Of a DNA stretch of 64,000 nucleotides, positions 8,839 through 19,465 are shown piece after piece; position 1 is the first letter of the stretch; every line of letters begins with the position of its first letter. Origin of the DNA: JALYYC01 sp963795805 (lineage in GTDB: Bacteria > Chloroflexota > Dormibacteria > CF-121); NCBI GenBank assembly GCA_963795805.1, contig CAWCIV010000004.1:806001-870000 (forward strand). Direction: 5' to 3'. Position numbers and translations under genes: made by a program. The notes beneath the pieces were generated by a model. That model searched no databases, was not told where the DNA came from, and saw only the letters and a list, made by a program, of their open reading frames with translations.

Positions 8839-9692
8839 TCAGGCTCTTTTTGTGACTTCCTCCAGCGCGCGCCGGGTCAGCACCGTCGCCAGGTGGCGCC
8901 GGTAGTCAGGTGAAGCGTTGAGGTCCTGCGGCGGGTTGAGCCCTTCGGCAGCGCGCTCCGACGCGGCCCGAATCGCGTCGCCACTGCCGGACTTTCCGCG
9001 GAGCGCCTCTTCAACCGCGGCGGCCCGCACCGGCGTGCTGCCCATCGACGTCAGGCCGATCGCGATCCGGTCTACCGTCTGCCCGGTCACGTGCACCTGG
9101 ACGCCGACGGCGACGATCGCCCAGTCCTGGGACCGGCGGCTGAATTTCAGGTAGGTTCCCTTGCTGCCCTCGACGACCGGAACCCGGATCTCTCGAAGGA
9201 TTTCGTCGGGCTCCAGCGCCGAGGTGAAGGTATCGGTAAAGAAGTCCTTGGCCGCGATGACGCGCTCCCCGCGCGGACCGACCGCGACCAGGCTGGCGTC
9301 GAGCGCCAGCAGACAGGTGGGAAAGTCTCCGTTTGGATCGGCATGGGCGGCCGCCCCGCCGAGCGTCCCACGGTTCCGGACCGCCGGATCACCGATCTGC
9401 TCGGCGGCGCTTGCCAGCATCGGCAGTTTTCGCTTCACCACGTCGGAGAAGGCAATGTCGTGATGCGTGGTCAGCGGCCCGAATGCGACATGACCGTCGA
9501 CCTCCCTGATGTAGTTCAGGTCCTTGATGCGGCCGATGTCCACGAGAAACGAGGGCGTGGACAGGCGCAGCCGCATCAACGGGATCAGGCTGTGGCCGCC
9601 GGCGAGAACCTTGGCCTCCTCGCCATGTTTGACGAGTTCCGCGGTCGCCTCGGGAAGTGACCGAGGCGCGGCATAGTCAAAGGTGGCTGGAA

Positions 9693-9696
<4 letters not shown>
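8839..9696 (-). CDS. coxM: CoxM-like FAD subunit of form II molybdenum hydroxylase
   Basis: This 285-residue medium subunit has the two FAD motifs of the family: AGGHSLIPLM at 32-41 and TLGGAAAHADPNGD near 110-123. It carries electrons from the 2Fe-2S subunit through FAD to an acceptor such as quinone. The ATG overlaps the large-subunit stop as ATGA. The frame stays open 125 codons upstream, but that part is antisense-like Arg/His-rich sequence inside coxL and is not the protein. Length is normal for CoxM/CutM (about 285-290). Confidence 0.95.
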
Positions 9697-12044
<2,348 letters not shown>

Positions 12045-12057
12045 TCAGCTCACCTCC

Positions 12058-12561
12058 TCAGGAACCCGCGGCTGCTGGTTGCTTGGTGTCGGCGGTGGCC
12101 ATGGCCTTGGCCGCGGCCTGGACCGCCTTGACGATGTTCTCGTAGCCGGTGCAGCGGCAGAGGTTGCCTTCGAGGCCGCTTCGGACCTCGGCCTCGGTTG
12201 GATTGGCATTGCGCGCAAGCAACTGGCGGGCGGCCATGATCATGCCGGGGGTGCAGTAGCCACATTGCAAACCATGCTCGTCCCAGAACGCCTGTTGCAG
12301 GGGGTGGAGCGCTGTACCCTTGGCCAGACCCTCGATGGTCGTGACCTGGGCGCCGTCCGCCTGGACGGCGAAGACGGTGCAGGCTTTTGCGCTGTGGCCG
12401 TCGAGGTCCACGGTGCAGGCGCCGCAGTTACTGGTGTCGCAGCCGACATGGGTTCCGGTGAGGCCCGCGTACTCGCGAAGGTAATAGACGAGCAGGAGCC
12501 GGGGTTCGACCTCGTGCTCATGGCGGGTCCCGTTGATGGTGATCGCGACCTTCTGCCTCAT
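12058..12561 (-). CDS. coxS: CoxS-like 2Fe-2S subunit
   Basis: This 167-residue subunit has the plant-type 2Fe-2S motif (CDTSNCGAC, with a further Cys in KACTVF) and the C-terminal four-helix 2Fe-2S motif CGYCTPGM with CRCTGY, the standard pair in molybdenum hydroxylases. The start chosen is the ATG five nucleotides after GGAGGTG; an ATG four codons upstream lies within that ribosome binding site. It is the first gene of the operon and sits 13 bp before coxL. The Ala/Thr/Gln-rich tail after about 150 is slightly longer than usual and probably disordered. Confidence 0.95.
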   Translation of the reverse strand: MRQKVAITINGTRHEHEVEPRLLLVYYLREYAGLTGTHVGCDTSNCGACTVDLDGHSAKACTVFAVQADGAQVTTIEGLAKGTALHPLQQAFWDEHGLQCGYCTPGMIMAARQLLARNANPTEAEVRSGLEGNLCRCTGYENIVKAVQAAAKAMATADTKQPAAAGS

Positions 12562-12642
12562 AGGCACCTCCATTCAATGGCCGGGTGGCCTGGGCTGTGG
12601 AGGGGACGAAAGCAAGAAGTCAGCCTTAGCCGCTACCGGCTT

Positions 12643-12690
12643 GGTATATCACCGCTCGGCCAACCTGTCCAGACCATGTTTCCCGTCTGG
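12643..12690 (-). promoter_or_regulatory. Promoter and possible operator of the coxS-led operon
   Basis: On the minus strand TGGACA (12671-12666) and TATACC (12648-12643) are separated by 17 bp, a good sigma-70 pair. An inverted repeat CCAGAC-n10-GTCTGG (12669-12690) overlaps the upstream edge of the -35, where a regulator could act. The site lies in the 150-bp gap between soxG and coxS, so the molybdenum hydroxylase operon can be transcribed independently of sarcosine oxidase. Inference from sequence only. Confidence 0.5.
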
Positions 12691-12711
12691 TCGCGGCCGT
12701 CAATGCCACCG

Positions 12712-13299
12712 CTACTCGCTCGCCGCGTCGAGGAGCCAGTCGGCGAGGTACGTAGCGAACGAGGCGCGGCCGTAGATCTGGAAGGCAGGCGTATCCGCGG
12801 TCTGATGGATGATGACCTGGGCCTTGCCGAGCATCGTCTGGGCACCGCGGCCCGGGGCGAAGGCGCGCGGATGGAGGTCGATTGCGCAGCCATTCGCGAG
12901 CAAATCACGAGCCGAGGATCCGCTCAACTCGATGACGGTACGGTTGGCTGAGACGTCCACGATGGCTCCGGGGTGGTCGCCAAGCGCCGAGCGCAGCGCG
13001 GCCTCGATCGTCAGCCGCTGGTCTGGCGGGGCCACGAGCATCCACTCGTCGGGGCCGAGCCAGAGGCACGAGACGTCGCCTGTTGTTGCCACGGTGTTCG
13101 GTTCAACAGGCAGGGTCATCCCGAGTTGGTGCTGGACCCCCGCTATCACCTCGGCCACCGAGGGGTTGGTGCGGAAGTTGATCTGGGTCATGAAGGGGAG
13201 CTCACGAATTGCCAGGGTGCCGTTGCTGGAATCCGATAGCGCGGCGAACCGATCGACGTAGTCGGCGAGCGGGCTCCGGCGCGTCGCTTCAGCTATCAC
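12712..13299 (-). CDS. soxG: Sarcosine oxidase gamma subunit
   Basis: This 195-residue protein matches the small gamma subunit of heterotetrameric sarcosine oxidase, including IRELPFMTQINFR, CLWLGPDEWMLV and DVSANRTVIELSG, which are conserved across soxG. The gamma subunit caps the folate-binding half of the complex. It overlaps the 3' end of soxA by 11 bp. It is the last gene of the soxBDAG operon and is followed by 150 bp holding the promoter for the next operon. Confidence 0.9.
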   Translation of the reverse strand: MIAEATRRSPLADYVDRFAALSDSSNGTLAIRELPFMTQINFRTNPSVAEVIAGVQHQLGMTLPVEPNTVATTGDVSCLWLGPDEWMLVAPPDQRLTIEAALRSALGDHPGAIVDVSANRTVIELSGSSARDLLANGCAIDLHPRAFAPGRGAQTMLGKAQVIIHQTADTPAFQIYGRASFATYLADWLLDAASE

Positions 13300-15910
13300 G
13301 GCGGCGGTTCTCCTTGTCCCAGAAGATCGGCTCGGTCACGGTCGCCGCGATCACGCGATCGGTCATGGGCGCGAAAACGGTCTGGCCCATGCGCTCCCGT
13401 CCCTGTTCCACGAGTGCCAGCGCGAAGGTCCGGCCGAGCGTCGCGCTTCGATAGCTCGAGGTGACATAGCCGACCATTGGAACCGGCGGGTCGGAGCGGG
13501 ACTCCAGCGAGAGTTGCGCGCCCTCAGGAAGAAGCTCGGTGCCGTCGACGGGGAAGAGGCCGACCAGGTGCCTGCGGTTGGGCCGCGCCGTGTCGGCGCG
13601 TCGGAACGACCGTTTGCCGATGAACTCCTTTTTCTTGGAGACGATCCAGCTCATGCCCAGGTCGTGCGGGGTCACGGTGCCGTCGGTCTCCTGGCCGACG
13701 ATGATATAGCCCTTCTCGGCGCGCAGGACATGCATGGCCTCCGTCCCGTAGGGCGCGATGCCAAAAGGCTCGCCGGCCTCGATCACCGATTCCCAGAGCG
13801 CCAACCCATACCAGTTCGGGGTCCAGAGCTCGTATGCCAGCTCGCCGGAGAACGTGATCCGGTGCAGACGGACGGGGAATCCTTTGAGCTCGGCATCCCG
13901 GACGGCCAGGAAGGGGAAGCTGGTCGTGTCGAGCGCGACGCTGGGAAAGAGCGCGGAGACGACGGCTCGGGCGTTCGGTCCGGCCACCGCCACGCCTGCC
14001 CAGTGGTCAGTTACCGAGGTACAGCGCACCCTGAGGTCGGTCCATTCGGTCTGGAGCCATTCTTCGAACCAGTCGAGGACGACCGCGGCGCCGCCGGTAG
14101 TCGTCGTGGCGAGGTAATGATCGAGCCCGAGGTGCATCACGACGCCGTCATCGAAGACCATGCCGTCCGCCCTGCAGAGCAGGCCGTAGCGGCACATCCC
14201 GATGGGAAGCGTATCGAAGGCGTTGGTGTAGAGCCGGTTCAAGAACGTCAGGGCGTCTGGTCCCTGGATGTCGATCTTGCCGAGCGTCGAGACGTCCATC
14301 ACACCGACGCCTTCGCGAACCGTGCGACACTCGCGTAGCACGGCGGCCTCCAGGTCCTCGCCATCCCTGGGGAAGTACCACGGGCGCTTCCATTGCCCGA
14401 CGTTCTCGAACCGGGCGCCGTGCGCGAGGTGCCACGGGTGGATCGACGTCAGCCGGATCGGGTCGAACAGCTCGCCGCGGTTGCGGCCCGCGATCAGCCC
14501 GAACGAGACCGGGACATACGGCGGCCGGAAGGTCGTCACCCCAACCGCGCTGACCGGCTGCCCGAGTTGCGTGGCGACGATGGCGCTCTCGTTGATGCCG
14601 GCCGTCTTCCCCTGGTCGCTTCCCGTCCCGATAGTCGTAAATCGTTTGACATGCTCCACCGACCGCATTCCGGCGCCCAACGCCTGGCGCACGTCGGCGA
14701 CGGTGACGTCTCGCTCGAGGTCGACGAAATGCCCGGACCAGTCGTGACCCTCCCCCGGCACGAGCCAGTACGGCATGATGCGTCCCTGCTCGCGTCCGCT
14801 CAGGTCGCCGCTCGCCGCGCCGACCACCTCGATGGTTGGGAGGGGTGCGTCCGGCGTAAAGCACGCGAGGCCGGCGTCGTATCGCAGCCGGCCCTGGGCC
14901 TGGCTGAACAGGTGCACGGTCGGGTTGAATCCTCCCGAGACGCAGAGCAGGTCACACTCCACCTCTCGTGCCTTGCCGTTGCCGACGAGCGGCGCAATCA
15001 CCACGCCGCTGAGAGAACCGTCATCCGATGCCAGCGTGTCGACGATCGCCTCCCCTGCCCGGACGTCGACCGTGGCCTCGAGGGTGATGGCGGCACGATG
15101 CAGGTCATTGGCAAGCGCCTGTGTGCTGTCGTTGTTCGTGAAGATCACCGCCCGTTTCCCAGGGACGGCGCCGTACCGATTGAGGTAGCTGCGGACCGCG
15201 CCGGCCAGCATGATGCCGGGGCGATCATTGTTGCGGAAGATCATCGGGCGTTCGTGCGCCCCGGTTGCCAGCACCACGCGTCGCGCCCTGACCTGGTGCA
15301 GTCGTCCGCCATTACCCCGGCGCTCCGCAATCAGGATCAGGTTCTGATCGTAGAGCCCGAAGGCGGTCGCCCGAGTCAGCAGGCGTACGTCGGGCATGGT
15401 CGACAGCTGGCCGATGCTCGCTGCCAGCCACTCATCCCACTGCGCGCTCAATAACCGGCCTCCCAGTTCCGCCTGTTCATCGACCAGGATGACGCGGTCT
15501 CCGGCTTGCGCGGCCGCCAGGGCCGTGGTCAACCCGGCCCGGCCCCCGCCGACAACCAGCACCTCGCAGTGGGCGTACCGCTTGTCGAACCGGCCGTGGT
15601 CGGGCTCGGCGCCGAGCCGGCCTCTGCCATTGAGCCCGATGGCCTCGAGTCCCTCGACCAGCTCGACCTGAGTGGCACGCAGCATGGGGTCGGGCCCAAC
15701 CTGCACCAGCGCGTTGGGCTCCTCGATCCCGGCGCTGAAGATCCCGCGCGGCCGGTGCTGCGTCACGCTGCTGGCGACGATCCGGACGTCGTTGGCGATG
15801 AGCGCAGAGGCGATTGTGTCGCCGGCATAGCCGGACAGGCGCTTCCCATTGAAGGTGAACGAGGTTGGCCGCGAGCGATCGATCCGGCCGCCGGTCCCGA
15901 GCCGGCTCAC
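13289..15910 (-). CDS. soxA: Sarcosine oxidase alpha subunit
   Basis: At about 873 residues this is somewhat shorter than the common 960-1000. It oxidatively demethylates sarcosine with the beta subunit and passes the methylene group to THF. From the N-terminus: a ferredoxin-like domain (FTFNGKRLSGYAGDTIASAL) without iron-sulfur cysteines, a dinucleotide-binding domain with VLVVGGGRAGLTTALAAA near 117, then a C-terminal GcvT/aminomethyltransferase-type folate domain from about 480 on. The start is taken as the GTG forming a GTGA overlap with the soxD stop; an in-frame ATG 30 codons upstream would overlap soxD heavily and adds no conserved sequence. Confidence 0.94.
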   Translation of the reverse strand: MSRLGTGGRIDRSRPTSFTFNGKRLSGYAGDTIASALIANDVRIVASSVTQHRPRGIFSAGIEEPNALVQVGPDPMLRATQVELVEGLEAIGLNGRGRLGAEPDHGRFDKRYAHCEVLVVGGGRAGLTTALAAAQAGDRVILVDEQAELGGRLLSAQWDEWLAASIGQLSTMPDVRLLTRATAFGLYDQNLILIAERRGNGGRLHQVRARRVVLATGAHERPMIFRNNDRPGIMLAGAVRSYLNRYGAVPGKRAVIFTNNDSTQALANDLHRAAITLEATVDVRAGEAIVDTLASDDGSLSGVVIAPLVGNGKAREVECDLLCVSGGFNPTVHLFSQAQGRLRYDAGLACFTPDAPLPTIEVVGAASGDLSGREQGRIMPYWLVPGEGHDWSGHFVDLERDVTVADVRQALGAGMRSVEHVKRFTTIGTGSDQGKTAGINESAIVATQLGQPVSAVGVTTFRPPYVPVSFGLIAGRNRGELFDPIRLTSIHPWHLAHGARFENVGQWKRPWYFPRDGEDLEAAVLRECRTVREGVGVMDVSTLGKIDIQGPDALTFLNRLYTNAFDTLPIGMCRYGLLCRADGMVFDDGVVMHLGLDHYLATTTTGGAAVVLDWFEEWLQTEWTDLRVRCTSVTDHWAGVAVAGPNARAVVSALFPSVALDTTSFPFLAVRDAELKGFPVRLHRITFSGELAYELWTPNWYGLALWESVIEAGEPFGIAPYGTEAMHVLRAEKGYIIVGQETDGTVTPHDLGMSWIVSKKKEFIGKRSFRRADTARPNRRHLVGLFPVDGTELLPEGAQLSLESRSDPPVPMVGYVTSSYRSATLGRTFALALVEQGRERMGQTVFAPMTDRVIAATVTEPIFWDKENRRRDS

Positions 15911-16164
15911 GGGCGATGATCCGTGAGCGGTTTGATCTCGTGGGTGACGGTATCTCGCACGACGTTGAACCAGCGACGGCACCCCGCCGTATGGACCCAA
16001 CGCTCGGGCATCGGGCCCTTCGGGTTCGGACGGATGAAGATGTATCGCGCCCAGGTCGCGTCGTCGATTGTCTCCAGGTCATCGGGGTAAGCCACCTGGG
16101 CGGCGCCGCCGTACTTGAATTCGCTGTCCTCACGATCGCCGCACCAGGGACAGGGGATGAGCAT
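15907..16164 (-). CDS. soxD: Sarcosine oxidase delta subunit
   Basis: This 85-residue subunit has the zinc-binding layout of SoxD: CPWCG at 5-9, then a His and Cys in HTAGCRRWFNV near 58. It is the smallest subunit of the tetramer and binds structural zinc. Its ATG follows the soxB stop with no gap (TAGATG) and its TGA overlaps the soxA GTG, so translation is coupled throughout. Normal length. Confidence 0.94.
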   Translation of the reverse strand: MLIPCPWCGDREDSEFKYGGAAQVAYPDDLETIDDATWARYIFIRPNPKGPMPERWVHTAGCRRWFNVVRDTVTHEIKPLTDHRP

Positions 16165-17382
16165 CTAGTGGGCGACCGCCGCGGCGCCGTGCTCGTCAAT
16201 CAGGGCTCCAGTGGTGAAGCGGTCGAGCGCGAAGGGAGCGTTGAGGGCATGCGGCCGGCCATTGGCGATGGTGTGGGCATAGACCCAGCCGGACGCCGGG
16301 GTGGCCTTGAAGCCGCCCGTTCCCCAGCCGCAGTTGATGAAGAGGTTCTCGATCGGCGTCAGCCCCAGGATCGGCGACGCGTCGGGCGCGACGTCGACGA
16401 TGCCCGCCCAGGTCCGCAGCACGTGGGCGCGGTTGAAGATCGGAAACAGCTCCACGGCCGCAGCAATCTGGTACTCGATGACATGGGGCGAGCCCCGCTG
16501 CGCGTACGAGTTGTACGGGTCGAGGCCCGCTCCCATCACCAGCTCGCCTTTATGAGCCTGGCTGACGTAGACGTGCACGGCGTTCGACATCACGACGCAA
16601 TTGAGCACCGGTTCGAGAAGTTCGGACACCAGCGCCTGAAGCGGGTGACTCTGGATCGGCAGGTCGAGTCCGGCCATCGCGGCCAGCACCGAGCTGTGTC
16701 CCGCGGCGCAGAGGGCGACCTTGCCCGTGGAGATCGAGCCGAGACTGGTCCGGACCCCGGTCACCCGACCGCCCTCGATTTCGAGGCCTTGCACCTCGCA
16801 GTTCTGAATCAGATCGACCCCCAGCTCGTCAGCCTTGCGCGCGAAAGCCCAGGCGACGTAGTCGTGCTTGGCGATGCCGCCGCGCCGCTGGAGCGTTCCG
16901 CCCATGATCGGGTAGCGGACGTCGGGCGAAATGTTGACGATCGGACAGTAGGCTTTGACCTCGGCCGGCGACAGCCACTCGGCATCGATCCCGTTCAGGC
17001 GATTGGCGTTGACCCGACGCATCCCCTCCCTGACGTCGCCCTGGCTGTGCACCAGGTTCAGCACGCCGCGCTGGCTGAAGAGGATCTCGTAGTCGAGCTC
17101 CTGGGCAAGCCCTTCCCAGAGCTTGAGGGCGTGCTCGTAGATGGCAGCGCTCTCGTCCCACAGGTAGTTCGACCGGATCACCGTGGTGTTTCGGGCCATG
17201 TTCCCCCCGGCCAGCCAGCCCCGCTCGAGTACCGCCACGTTGCGGATGCCGTGGTTCTTCGCCAGGTAGTAGGCCGTCGCCAGGCCGTGTCCGCCTCCGC
17301 CGACGATCACGACGTCGTAGGCGCGCTTCGGCTCCGGGTTTCGCCAGAGATGGGCGGGGTGGGAAGCGGGTTCGGTCAGCAT
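16165..17382 (-). CDS. soxB: Sarcosine oxidase beta subunit
   Basis: This 405-residue flavoprotein has the FAD Rossmann motif VVIVGGGGHGLATAYYLAK near 24-42 and the strongly conserved WLAGGNMARNTTVIRSNY just after it, characteristic of heterotetrameric SoxB. It carries non-covalent FAD, shares covalent FMN with alpha, and oxidises sarcosine to glycine and a C1 unit with H2O2 production. It heads the soxBDAG operon. The leader is very short, about 12 nt from a TATATATA element that also serves the divergent methyltransferase gene. Confidence 0.95.
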   Translation of the reverse strand: MLTEPASHPAHLWRNPEPKRAYDVVIVGGGGHGLATAYYLAKNHGIRNVAVLERGWLAGGNMARNTTVIRSNYLWDESAAIYEHALKLWEGLAQELDYEILFSQRGVLNLVHSQGDVREGMRRVNANRLNGIDAEWLSPAEVKAYCPIVNISPDVRYPIMGGTLQRRGGIAKHDYVAWAFARKADELGVDLIQNCEVQGLEIEGGRVTGVRTSLGSISTGKVALCAAGHSSVLAAMAGLDLPIQSHPLQALVSELLEPVLNCVVMSNAVHVYVSQAHKGELVMGAGLDPYNSYAQRGSPHVIEYQIAAAVELFPIFNRAHVLRTWAGIVDVAPDASPILGLTPIENLFINCGWGTGGFKATPASGWVYAHTIANGRPHALNAPFALDRFTTGALIDEHGAAAVAH

Positions 17383-17394
17383 GGTTCCGGAGCC

Positions 17395-17402
17395 TATATA
17401 TA
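17395..17402. promoter_or_regulatory. Symmetric -10 element shared by divergent genes
   Basis: TATATATA reads the same on both strands. It lies 5 bp before the plus-strand ATG at 17408 and 12 bp before the minus-strand soxB ATG at 17382, so it can act as the -10 box in both directions. Neither direction has a convincing -35. The plus-strand mRNA would be leaderless and the soxB leader would be about 5 nt. Bidirectional promoters of this symmetric kind are known in bacteria; use of this one is inferred. Confidence 0.5.
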
Positions 17403-17407
17403 AAGGT

Positions 17408-18163
17408 ATGGAAGAGCCGGCGCCCGATTGGTGGCGAAGCTGGTTCGGGCCCGCCTACCTCAGTCTTTACGACGACTACCTCGCGGAACGGACCCCGATC
17501 GAGGTCGATCAGCTCGAGGCCCGCCTCGAGTTACGGCCCCCGGCGCGCATCCTCGACCTCGCTTGCGGGCAAGGTCGCCACGGTATCGAGCTCAGCCGTC
17601 GCGGCTATGACGTGACCGGGGTTGATCTTTCCACCTACCTCCTCGATGTGGCGGCCGCCCGCGCCAGGGCGGCGCGAGTCAGCCTTCAGCTGGTCCACGG
17701 CGACATGCGGGAACCGCCGCTTCGGGGCGTCCGCTTCGACATCGCTCTCAGCCTGTTCACCAGCTTCGGCTACTTTGCCGATGAGGCCGACGACCGGAAG
17801 GTCCTGCGCTCGGCCGCCGGGATGCTGGTCCCGGGTGGGCGGCTCCTGCTGGAAGTCCTCAATGGCCAGCGCGAACGGGAGCAGTTCGAGCCTCGCCAGT
17901 GGTTCTCGGTGGGCAAGACGGCCGTCATGGAAGAGCGGCAGCTGGATCGCAGCGGACGGCGTCTGACGGTGCAGCGGACCGTCAGCACGCCCAACGCCCG
18001 CGCGACCGATGTCCATGCGATCCGCATTTACAGTGGCTCGGAGGTCGAAGAGGCGCTCCGGGAGGCCGGCTTTGCGCGCGTGGATCTCTACGGCGACTGG
18101 AATGGCGAGCCGCTCAGTTCCGAGAGCCTCCGGGTCCTTGCTGTTGGCACAATGAGGGAATGA
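17408..18163 (+). CDS. Class I SAM-dependent methyltransferase
   Basis: This 251-residue cytosolic enzyme has the SAM motif I LDLACGQGRHGIEL, motif II GVDLS and a post-motif LVHGDMREPPL, as in small-molecule methyltransferases of the methyltransf_25 group. Its substrate cannot be read from sequence. The ATG chosen lies where a transcript from the TATATATA box would start (leaderless); a GTG nine codons upstream is also possible but overlaps that promoter. It diverges from soxB and is coupled by ATGA to a small membrane protein. Confidence 0.82.
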   Translation: MEEPAPDWWRSWFGPAYLSLYDDYLAERTPIEVDQLEARLELRPPARILDLACGQGRHGIELSRRGYDVTGVDLSTYLLDVAAARARAARVSLQLVHGDMREPPLRGVRFDIALSLFTSFGYFADEADDRKVLRSAAGMLVPGGRLLLEVLNGQREREQFEPRQWFSVGKTAVMEERQLDRSGRRLTVQRTVSTPNARATDVHAIRIYSGSEVEEALREAGFARVDLYGDWNGEPLSSESLRVLAVGTMRE

Positions 18164-18348
18164 AGTTCCTGCTCGAGGTCCTGGTTTCGATCGTGCTCCA
18201 CCCACTGGCGTTCGTCCTCTGCCTCATCAACCTCGCGGGTCGCAATGATCTGAACGCGTTGCAGAAAGTCATCTGGGCGATCGTCTGCGTCGTCTGGGGC
18301 ATCGGGCCGATCCTCTACGTCATGGTCGGCGGCGGGGAGCTCTGGTAG
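18160..18348 (+). CDS. Small two-helix membrane protein, PLDc_N-like
   Basis: The 62-residue protein MKFLLEVLVSIVLHPLAF... has two hydrophobic helices (about 4-25 and 37-56) separated by the polar turn AGRNDLNALQK. The second helix ends with IGPILYVMVGGGELW, which resembles the small PLDc_N (cardiolipin synthase N-terminal) family with its GPLLYLLVG-type ending. Its ATG overlaps the methyltransferase stop. Function unknown; it may be a small membrane subunit or anchor. Confidence 0.65.
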   Translation: MKFLLEVLVSIVLHPLAFVLCLINLAGRNDLNALQKVIWAIVCVVWGIGPILYVMVGGGELW

Positions 18349-18354
18349 AGGCCT

Positions 18355-18385
18355 AAAAAAGAGGCGGGAGATTGCTCTCCCGCCT
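18355..18385 (-). terminator. Intrinsic terminator of the downstream minus-strand gene
   Basis: A perfect 9-bp stem AGGCGGGAG/CTCCCGCCT with a 6-nt loop is followed on the minus strand by six T residues (18360-18355). It ends the gene at 18399-18992 and insulates it from the convergent methyltransferase unit. There is no T-tract on the plus side. Confidence 0.85.
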
Positions 18386-18398
18386 GTCGTTGCTGCGG

Positions 18399-18992
18399 TT
18401 AGTCGTCGCCTTCCTTCTTGGTGGTCGGCGGGCAGACCGGCGCCGGCGTGATCGTGATCTGGATCGTCTCCGTGATCGTCACGACGACCGTCTGGCAGGT
18501 GATCGTCACCGTGCCGGCGGAATGACCATCGCCCAGGGCGGTGAGCTGGATCAAGCTGATCTCGTGCAGCGCATTCTCCTCATCCTGAGGGGTAATCGCG
18601 GTGAGATGCGCGAACCGATCCTCGTCCTTGACGAGTGCGGCGATAAAGGGCGAGACGCTGCCGTGAATCTGGGTCTTCGCCGTGGCCAGTTGCGACTGGA
18701 TTTTGGCCGGCGCAACCTTCGACGCGCTGACGGTCGTGGCGACCGTCCCGTTGCAGCTCGACTCGGCATTGTTGAGCTTCACGATCGCGGCATCGCCAGC
18801 CTTCTTGACCTCACCGATCAGCACCACCCTTTGCTTGGCATCGACCGGCTGGACGACGGCGACCGTGGTCTTGTGGTCGCCGTTTGAAGAAACGATGACG
18901 AGCGTCGTCGGGACAGCGGCGACGGTCAACACGCTCACTGCGGTGACCGTGATGATTCGCTCGCTGATCCAGGTCGTCAAGAGCGTAAACAT
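18399..18992 (-). CDS. Membrane-anchored hypothetical protein, Thr/Val-rich
   Basis: This 197-residue protein has one N-terminal hydrophobic helix (ITVTAVSVLTVAAVPTTLVIV, about 14-34) after a short cytosolic head, so it is an anchored or secreted protein. The outside part is rich in Thr, Val and Ala, contains scattered Cys, and ends in the charged TTKKEGDD. The start has a strong AAGGAGG 9 nt upstream. It is monocistronic with a clear terminator. I do not recognise the family. The size and layout recall small anchored proteins of Dormibacterota and Actinobacteria, but no function is suggested. Confidence 0.7.
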   Translation of the reverse strand: MFTLLTTWISERIITVTAVSVLTVAAVPTTLVIVSSNGDHKTTVAVVQPVDAKQRVVLIGEVKKAGDAAIVKLNNAESSCNGTVATTVSASKVAPAKIQSQLATAKTQIHGSVSPFIAALVKDEDRFAHLTAITPQDEENALHEISLIQLTALGDGHSAGTVTITCQTVVVTITETIQITITPAPVCPPTTKKEGDD

Positions 18993-19158
18993 TCGAATGA
19001 TTCCTCCTTGAGGATTCGGTCCTCTGTCTAAGAGAAACGGCCAATCTCTTAACGGGCATCTGGCCTCGGACGCCTTGTAACCGGCCCGTGCCCGCGTCGC
19101 GAAGCCGCGCGACTGGACTGTGGGTAGCGAGTAACCGGTGGCTGCGAATACGGGGGAC

Positions 19159-19194
19159 TTTAGGTTGACACCTAAACTGAAGCGCGTCTATACT
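19159..19194 (+). promoter_or_regulatory. rpsU promoter with palindrome across the -35
   Basis: TTGACA (19165-19170) and TATACT (19189-19194) are 18 bp apart, a near-consensus sigma-70 promoter giving a leader of about 38 nt to the rpsU GTG. A perfect inverted repeat, TTTAGGT-TGAC-ACCTAAA (19159-19176), is centred on the -35 box, where a bound dimer would block RNA polymerase. The halves resemble DtxR/IdeR half-sites but the spacing is 3 bp too short. Regulator unknown. Confidence 0.7.
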
Positions 19195-19238
19195 TCTGCC
19201 CAACATGGAGTCCGTACGTAAGAGGGGGTGCAATCCAC

Positions 19239-19421
19239 GTGTCCGAAATCAAGGTCCGCGAGAACGAGACCTTCGAGAGCGCCCTTCGCCGCTTCAATAA
19301 GAAGATCAAGCAGAACGGCGTCCTCTCCGAGGTCCGCCGGCGCGAGCACTACGAGAAGCCCAGCGTAAAGAAGAAAAAGAAGATCGCCGCAGCGCGTAAA
19401 CGGCGGGCTCGTACGGCATAG
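19239..19421 (+). CDS. rpsU: Small ribosomal subunit protein bS21
   Basis: This 60-residue basic protein (MSEIKVRENETFESALRRF, then KKKKKIAAARKRRARTA at the end) is bS21 of the small ribosomal subunit, which helps mRNA selection near the anti-Shine-Dalgarno. It starts at GTG, preceded by a GGGGGTG purine run. Length is normal for bS21. It lies directly upstream of the PgpH-like gene, an order similar to rpsU/PgpH/ybeY clusters in other Gram-positives, though yqeY and phoH are missing here. Confidence 0.95.
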   Translation: MSEIKVRENETFESALRRFNKKIKQNGVLSEVRRREHYEKPSVKKKKKIAAARKRRARTA

Positions 19422-19465
19422 GCAACGTGGTGCCGCTGACGGCTCCATAGTTCCCGGTTGAAATT

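Noticed and set aside
15865..17403. 512-codon plus-strand frame opposite soxB and soxD
   Set aside because: It is a GC-codon shadow of well-supported sarcosine oxidase genes, with no recognisable domain.
19159..19176. IdeR/DtxR box upstream of rpsU
   Set aside because: Half-sites are similar, but the spacer is 4 bp instead of the 7 bp of the 19-bp box, so the regulator is left open.
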